Positions 26,203 to 34,600 of a DNA stretch of 64,000 bases are shown piece after piece (the stretch's first letter is position 1; every line of letters starts with the position of its first letter). Under the pieces are notes generated by a model. That model was not told where the DNA came from. It saw only the letters and a program-made list of their open reading frames with translations, and made no database searches. The DNA is from JBCCOW01 sp038749105 (lineage in GTDB: Bacteria; Planctomycetota; Phycisphaerae; Phycisphaerales; Phycisphaeraceae): NCBI GenBank assembly GCA_038749105.1, contig JBCDIM010000006.1, positions 24,945 to 88,944 of the forward strand, given 5' to 3'. Made by a program: the position numbers and the translations under genes.

Positions 26203-26318
26203 CAGACCTCCAAACCCTCATGAACACGCTCGGACCACCGCCGACGCGGCAGCTTACCCCGGTCGGCCACACGCAACGATCCCTGCCACAATGCCGGCCC
26301 TTCTCAAGGAGTCTTGCC

Positions 26319-27413
26319 GTGCCCGATCTGATCTGGAAGCACCTCGCCGTCCACAACGCCGCCGAGCTCATCCCCGCCCCCGAAGCCGGGCCTGATGTGG
26401 TCAGCCCCACCCGGCTGCCCCTCGACGTCTTGCCCCACCTCAACGAAGGCGCCCAGGCCCGCGCCCGCGCCACCGCCGGGGTCGAGCTCCGCTGGGTCGC
26501 CGACGGCCCGGTCACGCTGATCCTCTCCAGCCCACAGGCCCCGAACCACCCCGTCTGCCTGTTCCGCGGCCGGTTCCAGCACAACGGCGGGGTCCACCAC
26601 ACCAACCTCGACGAGCCGGGCCTGACCCACCCCGCCCGGGCGCTGATCGGGGCCACCCCCACCGCGCTACGCATCGATGACACCCCGCCCCGCATCGTCG
26701 AACACTACGACGCCTGCCGCGCCCGCTCCGATTTCGACCCCGCGGTCTGCAGGCTCCTGCTGCCGCTCCACGCCGGGCCGATCCTCCTCCACGACGTCCA
26801 GCCCGACCCCGGCGTCACCGTCACCCCGCCCACCCCCGACCAGCTCCCGCCCCGCCGCGTCCTGTTCTACGGCACGTCCATCACCCAGGGGGCCGGCGCA
26901 TCGTCCCCCCACCTCACCTACCCCGCGCTCACCGCGACCCGGCTCCAGGCCGACGCCTGCAACCTCGGCAGCTCCGGCTCCTGCGAATGCGAGCCCCAGC
27001 TCATCGACTACCTCGCCGGCCGCCACGACTGGGACGCCGCCTCCCTCGCCCTGTCCGTCAACATGCTCAAGTACTCCGACGAGGTCTTCCGGGAGCGCGT
27101 CCACTACGCCGTCCACACCGTCGCCGCCGCTCACCCCGGCAAGCCCGTCGCGGCCATCACGCTGTGGCCCTACTTCAACGATCTACCCGGTGGCGAGAAC
27201 TACGAAAAAGCCCAACGCTTCCGCCAACACCTCCGCGAAGCCGTCGCCTCCTGCCCGACGCCCAACGCCCACCTGCTCGAAGGCCCCGACCTGTTCCCCG
27301 GCATCGACGCCCAGTCGGTCGACCTGATCCACCCCGGCGACTTCGCGTTCGCGGAGATGAGCCGGAACCTCGCCGACGCCCTCCGCCCGCTGCTGCCGCC
27401 GATCGCTTCTTAA
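26319..27413 (+). CDS. SGNH/GDSL-family hydrolase
   Basis: 364 residues from a GTG at 26319 with an ideal AAGGAG seven bases before it. Residues 1-180 are a beta-rich domain that precedes the esterase domain. The SGNH block I is FYGTSITQGAGAS (Ser nucleophile); block II Gly and block III Asn fall in LGSSGSCE and LSVNMLK; block V is LIHPGDFAFAEM with the catalytic Asp/His. There is no signal peptide. The two-domain plan resembles CE2/CE3-like carbohydrate esterases found near sulfatases in planctomycetes. The substrate is unknown; deacetylation of a sugar polymer is the best guess. Confidence 0.85.
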   Translation: MPDLIWKHLAVHNAAELIPAPEAGPDVVSPTRLPLDVLPHLNEGAQARARATAGVELRWVADGPVTLILSSPQAPNHPVCLFRGRFQHNGGVHHTNLDEPGLTHPARALIGATPTALRIDDTPPRIVEHYDACRARSDFDPAVCRLLLPLHAGPILLHDVQPDPGVTVTPPTPDQLPPRRVLFYGTSITQGAGASSPHLTYPALTATRLQADACNLGSSGSCECEPQLIDYLAGRHDWDAASLALSVNMLKYSDEVFRERVHYAVHTVAAAHPGKPVAAITLWPYFNDLPGGENYEKAQRFRQHLREAVASCPTPNAHLLEGPDLFPGIDAQSVDLIHPGDFAFAEMSRNLADALRPLLPPIAS

Positions 27414-27416
27414 GCC

Positions 27417-28043
27417 CTACCGGCGAAGCCGCTGCAGCACCTCATCCACAGGCAGGCTCGCCGCCGCGTCCGCCACCGCTCGCCGACGGCCCGGCAGCCC
27501 CGCCAACACCAACGGCAAGCCGATCAGCAGCATCAACCCCGTCATCACCACGCCCTCCACGGTCGCCAGCCGGTGCCCCCGCCCCGACCACACCGCCGCC
27601 ACCGGCAGCACCACCGCAAGCCCCACCGCGAACACCCCGATCGCAAAGAACCACCAGTGGGCCCCGCCCCCGTACCCCAGCCCAAACACCGGCGGCTCGG
27701 GCTCCTCCTGCAACCTTTCATACACCGCCGCGATCAGGCTGCGGAACACCTCCAGGTCTTCGCCCTCCCCCCGGTTGCACCCCAGCCGCACCCGCTTCCA
27801 CCCCACCCCACCACCTATCCCACCACCCACGCCTTGCTTCGCCTCCAGCGTCAGCGTCCGCTGCTCCAGCTGCTGACTCTTGAAGGTGTTCCAGTACACC
27901 CGGCCCACCTCCGCGAACCGCCACGACGCCTCCTCCCGCCCCGCCTCGTCCTCCCTCACCAGCCGGTCCCCCGCCAACGCATACCGCGCCGCGCTCCCCA
28001 CCACCCCCGGCCGGTACTCAAACACCTGTATATCCCTGTCCAT
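27417..28043 (-). CDS. Two-helix membrane protein, unknown
   Basis: 208 residues from the ATG at 28043. The N-terminal 100 residues are soluble and beta-rich (VFEYRPGVVGSAARYALAGDRLV, a PH-like or DUF-type pattern), followed by two membrane helices (WWFFAIGVFAVGLAVVLPVAAVW and VVMTGLMLLIGLPLVLAG). It ends with a short helix. A Gly-rich insert (VGGGIGGGVG) lies near residue 75. It is convergent with the hydrolase gene, with three bases between stops. No family name can be given. Confidence 0.65.
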   Translation of the reverse strand: MDRDIQVFEYRPGVVGSAARYALAGDRLVREDEAGREEASWRFAEVGRVYWNTFKSQQLEQRTLTLEAKQGVGGGIGGGVGWKRVRLGCNRGEGEDLEVFRSLIAAVYERLQEEPEPPVFGLGYGGGAHWWFFAIGVFAVGLAVVLPVAAVWSGRGHRLATVEGVVMTGLMLLIGLPLVLAGLPGRRRAVADAAASLPVDEVLQRLRR

Positions 28044-28089
28044 CGCGCCAGCATAACCCTGCACGCCACTTACGCCGCCCGTATGTTGA

Positions 28090-28104
28090 CGCTACGGCGT
28101 AGCG
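28090..28104. repeat. Short perfect hairpin CGCTAC-GGC-GTAGCG
   Basis: Six base pairs with a three-base loop, in the divergent gap between a membrane protein gene and the sulfatase gene. It may be a remnant of a REP-type element or an operator; no other copy was seen. Confidence 0.3.
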
Positions 28105-28150
28105 ATTGAACCCGCCCGCCTGACAGCCGCCCCACCAATCCGGCCCCCAC

Positions 28151-29554
28151 GTGTCACGCCCCAACCTCCTTTACCTGTTCACCGATCAGCAGTCCCACGA
28201 CGCAATGTCGTGCGCCCACAACGCTGACCTCCACACGCCCCACATGGACGCCCTCGCGGCCCGCGGCGTCCGCTTCACCCAGGCCCACTGCGCGTTCCCA
28301 CTCTGCACCCCCTCTCGTGCGGCGATGATCTCCGGCCAACACCCCGCAGCCCTCGGCGTTACCGCAAACACCATCGACTGGACCGATGCCCAACGCATCC
28401 AGACCCTCGGCCACCTCTTCCGCAACGCGGGCTACCGCACCGCCTGGGGCGGCAAGTGGCACATTGGCCCTGGCGGTATCTCCTACCCCGACCCCGACAA
28501 AGACCCCGACTTCGCCTTCGAGCCCATCTGCCCCTTCAACGACCAACAGCTCCCCAAGGCCGCCGCCGACTTCATTACCGACGCACCCAAACACAACCAG
28601 CCCTGGCTCCTTGTCGCCTCCTTCGACAACCCCCACAACATCTGCGAGCACGGCCGAAACCAGCCCCTGCCCTGGGGCGAGGTCGAGATCAGCCCCAACC
28701 CCGCCGACTGGCCCAGCCTCCCCGCCAACTACCCCCCGGCGCCCGAGGAACCCCAGGCCATCACCCGCTTCCGCGACCACAACCCGCGTACGCAGCACGC
28801 GGCCGCCTATACCCCCGACCGCTGGCGCAGGTACCGGGCTGTCTACTACCGACTCGTCGAAAAGGTCGATGCCCAGCTCGGCCAGGTGCTCGCCACCCTC
28901 GATGCCTCGGGCCAAACCGACAACACTGTCATAGTCTTCGCCTCCGACCACGGCGACGCCACCGCCGCCCACCAGCTCGCCCAGAAATGGACCCTGTACG
29001 ACGAGTCGGTCCGTGTTCCGTTCATCATCGCCGACCCGACCCACACCACGCGCGCGGCACAAACCGAAGCCACGCTCATCAATGCAGGCCTCGACCTGCT
29101 GCCGACTCTCTGCGGCCTCGCTGGAATCACCGCACCCCCCGGCCTGCCCGGCCGTGACCTGACCCCTCTACTCCACCAGCCCGGCGCAGCGCTGAACCAC
29201 CCCCGCGACCACCTCATCCTGGAGACTCAGCTCCAGCTTGGCGACGGCCTCGCTTCTGCCGGCCGCGCCGTCGTGACCAACGACCACAAATACACCCTCT
29301 ACGACTTCGGCCAACACGCCGAGCAGCTCACCAACCGTCACGCCGACCCCGGCGAGATGGTCAACCTCGCGACGCGGTCCCAACACCGCCACACCCTCCT
29401 CAAACACCGCACCCTCCTCTTCGAGCACCTCCGAGACCACAAAGACCCCTTCGGCATCAACCCGACCTACGGGCCCAACACCGTCGCCCTCGCCGACTGG
29501 GGCCACGTCGACCTGACCCAACCCCCACCCACCGACTATCACAGTACTGGCTAA
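28151..29554 (+). CDS. Sulfatase (type I, formylglycine-dependent)
   Basis: 467 residues from a GTG start. RPNLLYLFTDQQSHDA gives the N-terminal metal-binding Asp pair, and PLCTPSRAAMISG is the C-x-P-x-R sulfatase signature whose Cys becomes formylglycine. GGKWHIG follows, and FASDHGDATAAH supplies the second metal-binding Asp/His set. There is no signal peptide, so it acts in the cytoplasm on imported sulfated sugar or lipid. Sulfatases are strongly expanded in planctomycetes. The next gene on the strand starts 6 bases after the stop and may be co-transcribed. Confidence 0.95.
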   Translation: MSRPNLLYLFTDQQSHDAMSCAHNADLHTPHMDALAARGVRFTQAHCAFPLCTPSRAAMISGQHPAALGVTANTIDWTDAQRIQTLGHLFRNAGYRTAWGGKWHIGPGGISYPDPDKDPDFAFEPICPFNDQQLPKAAADFITDAPKHNQPWLLVASFDNPHNICEHGRNQPLPWGEVEISPNPADWPSLPANYPPAPEEPQAITRFRDHNPRTQHAAAYTPDRWRRYRAVYYRLVEKVDAQLGQVLATLDASGQTDNTVIVFASDHGDATAAHQLAQKWTLYDESVRVPFIIADPTHTTRAAQTEATLINAGLDLLPTLCGLAGITAPPGLPGRDLTPLLHQPGAALNHPRDHLILETQLQLGDGLASAGRAVVTNDHKYTLYDFGQHAEQLTNRHADPGEMVNLATRSQHRHTLLKHRTLLFEHLRDHKDPFGINPTYGPNTVALADWGHVDLTQPPPTDYHSTG

Positions 29555-29559
29555 TCCCC

Positions 29560-30636
29560 ATGCAACGCGTCCTCATCGAACAGTTCGGCGGCCCGGAAGT
29601 CCTGCGGGTTCTCGACGAACCCACGCCCACGGCCGACGACCTCGGGCCCGACGACGTGCTGGTCCGCATGACCTCGATCGGGATGAACCGGGCCGAGATC
29701 ATGGGACGCGAAGGCCAGTACAAGCTCTCGACCGGCGACCCGCCGTTCACGCCGGGCCTCGAGGGCGGCGGCATCCTTGAAGCCGTCGGCTCGGGTGTTG
29801 CCGGCGTGAAGCCCGGCGACCGCGTCACGCTCACGCCCGGCGTGACAAGGCCGCCGAGCGACACGGAATCGGAGCCCGCCAATGGGGGCGCTTACCGCTC
29901 GCACTACCTCTGCCCCGCCGACTGTGTGATGCCCGTGCCGGATGCGGTCCCCGACGACCAGCTCGGCGCGCTCTGGCTGCCCTACCTCACCGCCCACGGC
30001 TGCCTGCACTGGTTGCACCGTCTCCACGAACAGCCCGAACACCGCCGCGTTGTCGCCTTCTCCGCCGCGTCGTCCTCCGTCGCGCTCGCCGCGGCGCAGG
30101 TCGCCAAGTCGATGGGCGCGACGACCATCGGGCTCACCTCGTCGCCCGCCAAGCTCGACGCCATCCGCGCGCTGCCCACCGCCCGTTACGACCACCTGCT
30201 CGCCACGCACGCCCCAACGCCGCAGGCCGACCGCACGCTGCTCCCGTTCTACCGTGACCTCTTTCGCCTGACCGAGGGGCGCGGCGTCGATGTGTTCTTC
30301 GACTGCGTTGGGGCCGGCCAATACCTCTCCCACGAGATCACGGCGCTCGCGGAGCTGGGCACGGTCTACATCTACGGGCTGCTCGGCAAACCGGCCCCGG
30401 TCAACCTCGGCACCCTGATCCGCAAGAAGGGCAGCCTCCGCGGCTACGCGATGACCGAGTTCCGCCAGGCCGGCCCCGAGCACTGGCGGCCGCAGGCCCA
30501 GCTCGTCCTCGACGGCTTCGCGAACGGCACCTACACCCAGCACCTGGCCGGCACCTTCCCCCTCGCCGACGTCCAACGCGCCCACACCGTGATGGCCCAG
30601 AACCGACACATCGGCAAGCTCGTGCTCGTCCCCTGA
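29560..30636 (+). CDS. Zinc-independent MDR oxidoreductase (quinone oxidoreductase-like)
   Basis: 358 residues of the medium-chain dehydrogenase/reductase superfamily. The N-terminal GroES-like domain has IGMNRAEIMGREGQY and PGLEGGGILEAVGSGVAGVKPGDRV; the nucleotide-binding domain begins about residue 155 (SAASSSVALAAAQVAKSMGATTIGLTSSP). The catalytic zinc ligands of alcohol dehydrogenases are absent, as in NADPH:quinone/enoyl reductases. FFDCVGAG and a C-terminal FPLADVQRAHTVMA complete the match. It is next to the sulfatase gene with six bases between. Confidence 0.9.
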   Translation: MQRVLIEQFGGPEVLRVLDEPTPTADDLGPDDVLVRMTSIGMNRAEIMGREGQYKLSTGDPPFTPGLEGGGILEAVGSGVAGVKPGDRVTLTPGVTRPPSDTESEPANGGAYRSHYLCPADCVMPVPDAVPDDQLGALWLPYLTAHGCLHWLHRLHEQPEHRRVVAFSAASSSVALAAAQVAKSMGATTIGLTSSPAKLDAIRALPTARYDHLLATHAPTPQADRTLLPFYRDLFRLTEGRGVDVFFDCVGAGQYLSHEITALAELGTVYIYGLLGKPAPVNLGTLIRKKGSLRGYAMTEFRQAGPEHWRPQAQLVLDGFANGTYTQHLAGTFPLADVQRAHTVMAQNRHIGKLVLVP

Positions 30637-30678
30637 TGGGTCGGGCGGGTGGTACGGGTGGAGGCGAGTGGGTGCGGG

Positions 30679-31662
30679 TCAGGCGTGCGAGAGGACCGGC
30701 CGACGCTGCCGCCACGCCCGCAGCTTGTCCCGCACTAACGGCACGTCCAACGCGCAGTACGCCGACCCCGCCGCCATCCAGCCCGCGTCCGACGCCAGCC
30801 GACCGAACGTCCCCTTGGCCTGCCGCAGGTCCCGGTTCAGCTCGTCCAGGTCGTAGCCCATCGTGGCGAGCCGGTCCCGGCCGACCCACGACAGGTACCG
30901 CCGACAGAACCGCCGACGCAGCGGGTTCGCCAGCGTCCGCTGCCACTTGGTCACCGGGTCTTTGCTCACCGCGCTGTACTGCTGGATCCCCTGGTTGTCC
31001 TGGACCCGGCCCTCGAGCTTGACCCGGCTAAAGCCCTCCGCCGCCTCGGGGCAGTCGGGCAGGCCCAGCGCCTCAAACAACCCCGACAGCTTGCCCGGCG
31101 GGTCGGCGATGAGGTCCTCATAGTTCAGCCGGATCGCCCGATCGCCCGCCGCCTCGTAGGCCTCCATCATCCGGGTGAGCCCGTCGTAGAACAGGTGCTT
31201 CTGCGTGAACAGCTTCCAGCGGTTGCCCCACCAGGTGGTCAGCGACGACGCGATCACCGACAGCGGGTTGCGGAACAGGAACACCAGCTTGGCGTCGGGG
31301 AACAGCCGGGCGATCTCGTCGGCGATCAGGATGTAGGGCGGCGTCTTGTCCAGGAAGTAGCGGGTGCCCTCGGGCGAGAGCTCGCGGTACATCCCGAGCA
31401 TCATGTCCCGCAGGTGGCGGTCGAGCCCCGCCTGTTTGTCGGGGAAGGCGTCGCCGAAGTCTTCGATGGCACGGCAGGCCTGGCGGTGGCGGTACTCGGC
31501 GTACACGCCGTCGGGCCGGCGGGCGTAGACCAGCGGCAGCAGCAGCCAGGGCTCCGAGACCGTGTGCACCGCCGGGTGATACCCCAGCATCCGCTGCAGC
31601 AGCGTGCTGCCCGAACGCGGCAGGGAGAAGATGAACACCGGCTGAACCGCAGACTCGCTCAT
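30679..31662 (-). CDS. Sulfotransferase
   Basis: 327 residues from the ATG at 31662, with GAGGTGG just upstream. The PAPS 5'-phosphosulfate loop is FIFSLPRSGSTLLQRML, and the 3'-phosphate site is VFLFRNPLSVIASSL. There is no transmembrane segment. It transfers sulfate from PAPS to an unknown acceptor, perhaps a polysaccharide or lipid. It is convergent with the oxidoreductase that follows the sulfatase, so sulfate addition and removal genes lie side by side. Confidence 0.9.
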   Translation of the reverse strand: MSESAVQPVFIFSLPRSGSTLLQRMLGYHPAVHTVSEPWLLLPLVYARRPDGVYAEYRHRQACRAIEDFGDAFPDKQAGLDRHLRDMMLGMYRELSPEGTRYFLDKTPPYILIADEIARLFPDAKLVFLFRNPLSVIASSLTTWWGNRWKLFTQKHLFYDGLTRMMEAYEAAGDRAIRLNYEDLIADPPGKLSGLFEALGLPDCPEAAEGFSRVKLEGRVQDNQGIQQYSAVSKDPVTKWQRTLANPLRRRFCRRYLSWVGRDRLATMGYDLDELNRDLRQAKGTFGRLASDAGWMAAGSAYCALDVPLVRDKLRAWRQRRPVLSHA

Positions 31663-31807
31663 ACCACCTCTATCGGCCCCCAGGACGTCGAATCTACCCC
31701 CATCCGGGATTATCCGCCCCACCGGCTCGGTGTCGATCGCATAACGATCAGACGACAGGCCTCCCGAGGCGTCGCGGGAAAGCGTCCTCCATGCCAAGCG
31801 GTCGATG

Positions 31808-31855
31808 GCGAGCCGGGGCGTGTCGCCCCGGCCGGCCCGACACGGGCCGGCTCGC
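31808..31855. repeat. Double-hairpin palindrome, GCGAGCCGG family (complete copy)
   Basis: The outer arms GCGAGCCGG and CCGGCTCGC are perfect complements. Between them lie two smaller hairpins: GGGGCG-TGT-CGCCCC and GGCCCG-ACA-CGGGCC. The 48-base unit could fold as a long stem or a three-way cruciform. Related full or half copies occur at 51433-51528, 52529-52560 and 53378-53405. Confidence 0.85.
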
Positions 31856-31956
31856 TGTGCTTCACGACGCCGACGAGCCTTAAGGCCACGCCTTGCGCGT
31901 TCGGTCATCAATGCCCGGTAAGCTCTGCGACCCACGCACCCCGCCCGATCCCATCC

Positions 31957-32415
31957 ATGGAACCCCTCCTCCTGAGCAAGAGCTACAAGTTCCTCGGCCA
32001 CCCCGCGAGCAAGGGCGCGATCGTCGTCGGCTCGGTCCACATCGATCCCGACGGGCTCTACCTGCTCTACCGGTCGCACACCTGGCAGACCGGCACCGTG
32101 GCCGGGGCCGCGTTCGGGCTGATCGGGGCCCTGATTCACGCGCTGGCGACCCGCAAACGCCCCTTCGAGCTCCCCGTCGAAGACAGCCCCGTGGCCGAGC
32201 TGCCCGAGGACATCCTCCGGGCGCTACACATCAAGAAGACCAAGCCGGCGGACACCCTGGCCGTGATCCCCCGTGAGGCCGTGCTGGGCTACAAGAAGTC
32301 GATGACCAAGGGCCTGCGCTTCCAGCTTGAGGGCTGCGAACTGGTCCCGATCGGCACCAAAAGCCGGGTCGTCCGCCAGCTCGAGTCGCTCGGTTACGCC
32401 CCAGTCGAGCCGTAG
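31957..32415 (+). CDS. Small protein with one hydrophobic segment, unknown
   Basis: 152 residues. The N-terminal 45 residues suggest beta strands (YKFLGHPASKGAIVVGSVHIDPDGLYLLY); one hydrophobic helix follows (AGAAFGLIGALIHALAT), then a soluble domain with PREAVLGYKKSMTKGLRFQ. The pattern resembles PH-domain-like membrane-associated proteins, but I cannot assign a family. It lies 158 bases before pdhA on the same strand. Confidence 0.65.
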   Translation: MEPLLLSKSYKFLGHPASKGAIVVGSVHIDPDGLYLLYRSHTWQTGTVAGAAFGLIGALIHALATRKRPFELPVEDSPVAELPEDILRALHIKKTKPADTLAVIPREAVLGYKKSMTKGLRFQLEGCELVPIGTKSRVVRQLESLGYAPVEP

Positions 32416-32573
32416 GCCCCGCCGAAGCCCTTCTCACGCCATCCGCCCGGGCCACCGATAAGGCCTTAAACCCGGCCCTTAAAACACACTTGCCGCGCGG
32501 CCTGACCGACCTCTACACTGGATCTGCTCGGCCAGCCCCGTTTTCCCCCCAACAGAGCCCGCGAAAGCCCTCC

Positions 32574-33719
32574 ATGACCACCGCGACCACGCCGCCACCC
32601 GCCGACGCCCGCGCGACCGATCTCGTCCTCGCCAAGGACCTCCCCGCGGACCGCCTCGTCGGCATGCTCTACGACATGATGCTCATCCGCCGCTTCGAAG
32701 AGAAGACGATGCAGGCGTATATGCAGCAGAAGATCGGTGGGTTCTGCCACATCTACATCGGCCAGGAAGCCTGTGCCGTCGGCTCCATCGCCCCGCTCAA
32801 GCACGAAGACCCCGTCGTCGGTGCCTACCGCGACCACGGCATGGCGCTCGCCAAGGGCATGCACCCCTACTACTGCATGGCCGAGATGTTCGGCAAGCTC
32901 ACCGGCTGTGCCAAGGGCAAGGGTGGCTCGATGCACATGTTCGACAAGGTCAACCACATGTACGGCGGACACGCCATCGTCGGCGGGCAGTGCCCCCTCG
33001 GCGTCGGGCTCGGCTTCGCCATCCAGTACGAAGACAAGGACAACGTCGCGCTCTGCTACCTCGGCGACGGGGCCCTCAACCAGGGCGCCTTCCACGAGTC
33101 GATGAACCTGGCGGCCATCTACAACCTCCCGGTCATCTTCGTCCTGGAAAACAACGGCTACTCCATGGGCACCGCCATCAACCGCGGCACCGCCATGGGC
33201 GACGACCTCGAGACCAAGGCCATGTCCTACGGCATGCGCTACGCCGAGTGCGACGGGCTCGACGTCCTGGCCGTCTACGACACCTTCGCCGAGCAGGTCG
33301 CGCTGACCCGCGCCGCCAAGAACCCCCAGTGGGACCGGAAGCAGACCGTCGAATACACCCGCCAGGGCCAGTCCCCCGGCCCCGCGTTCATCAACGTCAA
33401 GACCTACCGCTACCAGGGCCACTCCATGTCCGACCCCCAGAAGTACCGCACCAAGGACGAGGTCGGCGACTACAAAGAACAGGACCCCATCCAGAACCTG
33501 GTCCGCCACCTGATCGACAACGGCCTGGCCGACCAGGAGCAGATCGACGAGCTCGACAAGAAGGCCAAGGCCGTCTCGCTCGACTCGATCAAGTTCGCCG
33601 AGTCGTCCCCCGAGCTGCCTGAGTCGGAGATGTTCACCGACGTCTACGCCAACCCCTACGGCCCCTACATCAAGGGCGATCTGCCCGACGTCGTGACCAA
33701 CCCCAACCCTACCGCCTGA
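32574..33719 (+). CDS. pdhA: Pyruvate dehydrogenase E1 component, alpha subunit
   Basis: 381 residues from the ATG at 32574. It opens with YDMMLIRRFEEKTMQAYMQQKIGGFCHIYIGQEA, the typical E1 alpha start, followed by YRDHGMALAKG, a phosphorylation-loop-like GGSMHMFD, and the ThDP/Mg motif GDGALNQGAFHESMNLAA with VENN-type FVLENNGYSM. It decarboxylates pyruvate and passes the acetyl group to E2 lipoate together with PdhB. The beta subunit gene is 2.9 kb downstream rather than adjacent, with three unrelated genes between, which is unusual for this complex. Confidence 0.95.
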   Translation: MTTATTPPPADARATDLVLAKDLPADRLVGMLYDMMLIRRFEEKTMQAYMQQKIGGFCHIYIGQEACAVGSIAPLKHEDPVVGAYRDHGMALAKGMHPYYCMAEMFGKLTGCAKGKGGSMHMFDKVNHMYGGHAIVGGQCPLGVGLGFAIQYEDKDNVALCYLGDGALNQGAFHESMNLAAIYNLPVIFVLENNGYSMGTAINRGTAMGDDLETKAMSYGMRYAECDGLDVLAVYDTFAEQVALTRAAKNPQWDRKQTVEYTRQGQSPGPAFINVKTYRYQGHSMSDPQKYRTKDEVGDYKEQDPIQNLVRHLIDNGLADQEQIDELDKKAKAVSLDSIKFAESSPELPESEMFTDVYANPYGPYIKGDLPDVVTNPNPTA

Positions 33720-33748
33720 GTCACACCTCACCCCCACTCACCCCAGAA

Positions 33749-33771
33749 GCCCACGGACTGAGTCCGTGGGC
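33749..33771. repeat. Perfect palindrome GCCCACGGAC-TGA-GTCCGTGGGC
   Basis: Ten base pairs with a three-base loop, 30 bases past the pdhA stop and 28 before the TspO-like gene. No T-tract follows. It could attenuate transcription between the genes or be a dispersed repeat; only one copy is seen here. Confidence 0.6.
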
Positions 33772-33798
33772 CCGCCCGTCGATCACACCCACTGCACC

Positions 33799-34539
33799 AT
33801 GACCCGCGACGCCCGCCGAGCCGCCGTCGTCCTTGTCACCTGCCTCGCTCAGGTCACGCTCCCCTACCTGCCGCGCCTGCTCAGGCTCACCGAAGACATC
33901 GGCTCGCGCTCCGACGCCGACCGCACCCTCCTGACCCCGCCCGGCTACGCCTTCGCCATCTGGGGGCCCCTCTTCCTCGGCAGCCTCGCCTACGCCATCA
34001 CCCAGGCCCTGCCCCGATACCGCGACCGCCCGCTGTTCCGACGCACCGGCTACCCCGCCGCTATCGCCTTCGCCGCCAACGCCGCCTGGGCGGTGTACGT
34101 CCCCCTCGTCGCCCTCGACTTCTTCAGCTTCCTGCTGCTCGTGCTGGGGCTCACCGCCCTGCTCATCGCCGTCGCCCGCATCCGACGACAGCGCACCCCA
34201 ACCCTCGTCGAACGCGGCATGGCCCTGCCCCTGCTCGCCCTGGCCGGCTGGCTCACCGCCGCGACCATGCTCGGCGTCGCCTACGCCCTGCTCCCCAGCA
34301 ACCCCGGCCTCGCCAGCCTGCTGCCCACGCTCATCGGCGGCGCCCTCGTCGCCACCGCCGTCGCCTACCGCTCCGCGTCGCTCACTTACGCTGCTGCCGC
34401 CGCGTGGGCCTTCCTCACGATCGGGCTGAGCAATCTGCAAAGCGGTAGCGTCGTCTTGGGCTCCGCCGCCCTCGCCGCGGCCCTCGTCATCCCCGCCGCC
34501 GCCCTCGCCCGCAAGACGCTCCGCCGCAACCGCCGATAA
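33799..34539 (+). CDS. TspO/MBR-like membrane protein
   Basis: 246 residues with about six or seven hydrophobic helices. The segment TPPGYAFAIWGPLFLGSLAYAI matches the P-x-G-x-x-F-x-x-W-x-x-x-Y core of TspO-type proteins, and the length fits the longer TspO-like family found in bacteria and plants. TspO proteins bind porphyrins or sterol-like ligands and respond to oxygen or stress. It lies inside the pdh region, after a hairpin, and is followed 61-79 bases later by the GAF-HD-GYP gene. The function in this context is unknown. Confidence 0.7.
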   Translation: MTRDARRAAVVLVTCLAQVTLPYLPRLLRLTEDIGSRSDADRTLLTPPGYAFAIWGPLFLGSLAYAITQALPRYRDRPLFRRTGYPAAIAFAANAAWAVYVPLVALDFFSFLLLVLGLTALLIAVARIRRQRTPTLVERGMALPLLALAGWLTAATMLGVAYALLPSNPGLASLLPTLIGGALVATAVAYRSASLTYAAAAAWAFLTIGLSNLQSGSVVLGSAALAAALVIPAAALARKTLRRNRR

Positions 34540-34600
34540 CCACGGCTCGGCCCCGTATTCCCTATCGCGTCGCTCCCAAGCATTTATTCCGCTCTGGTGG

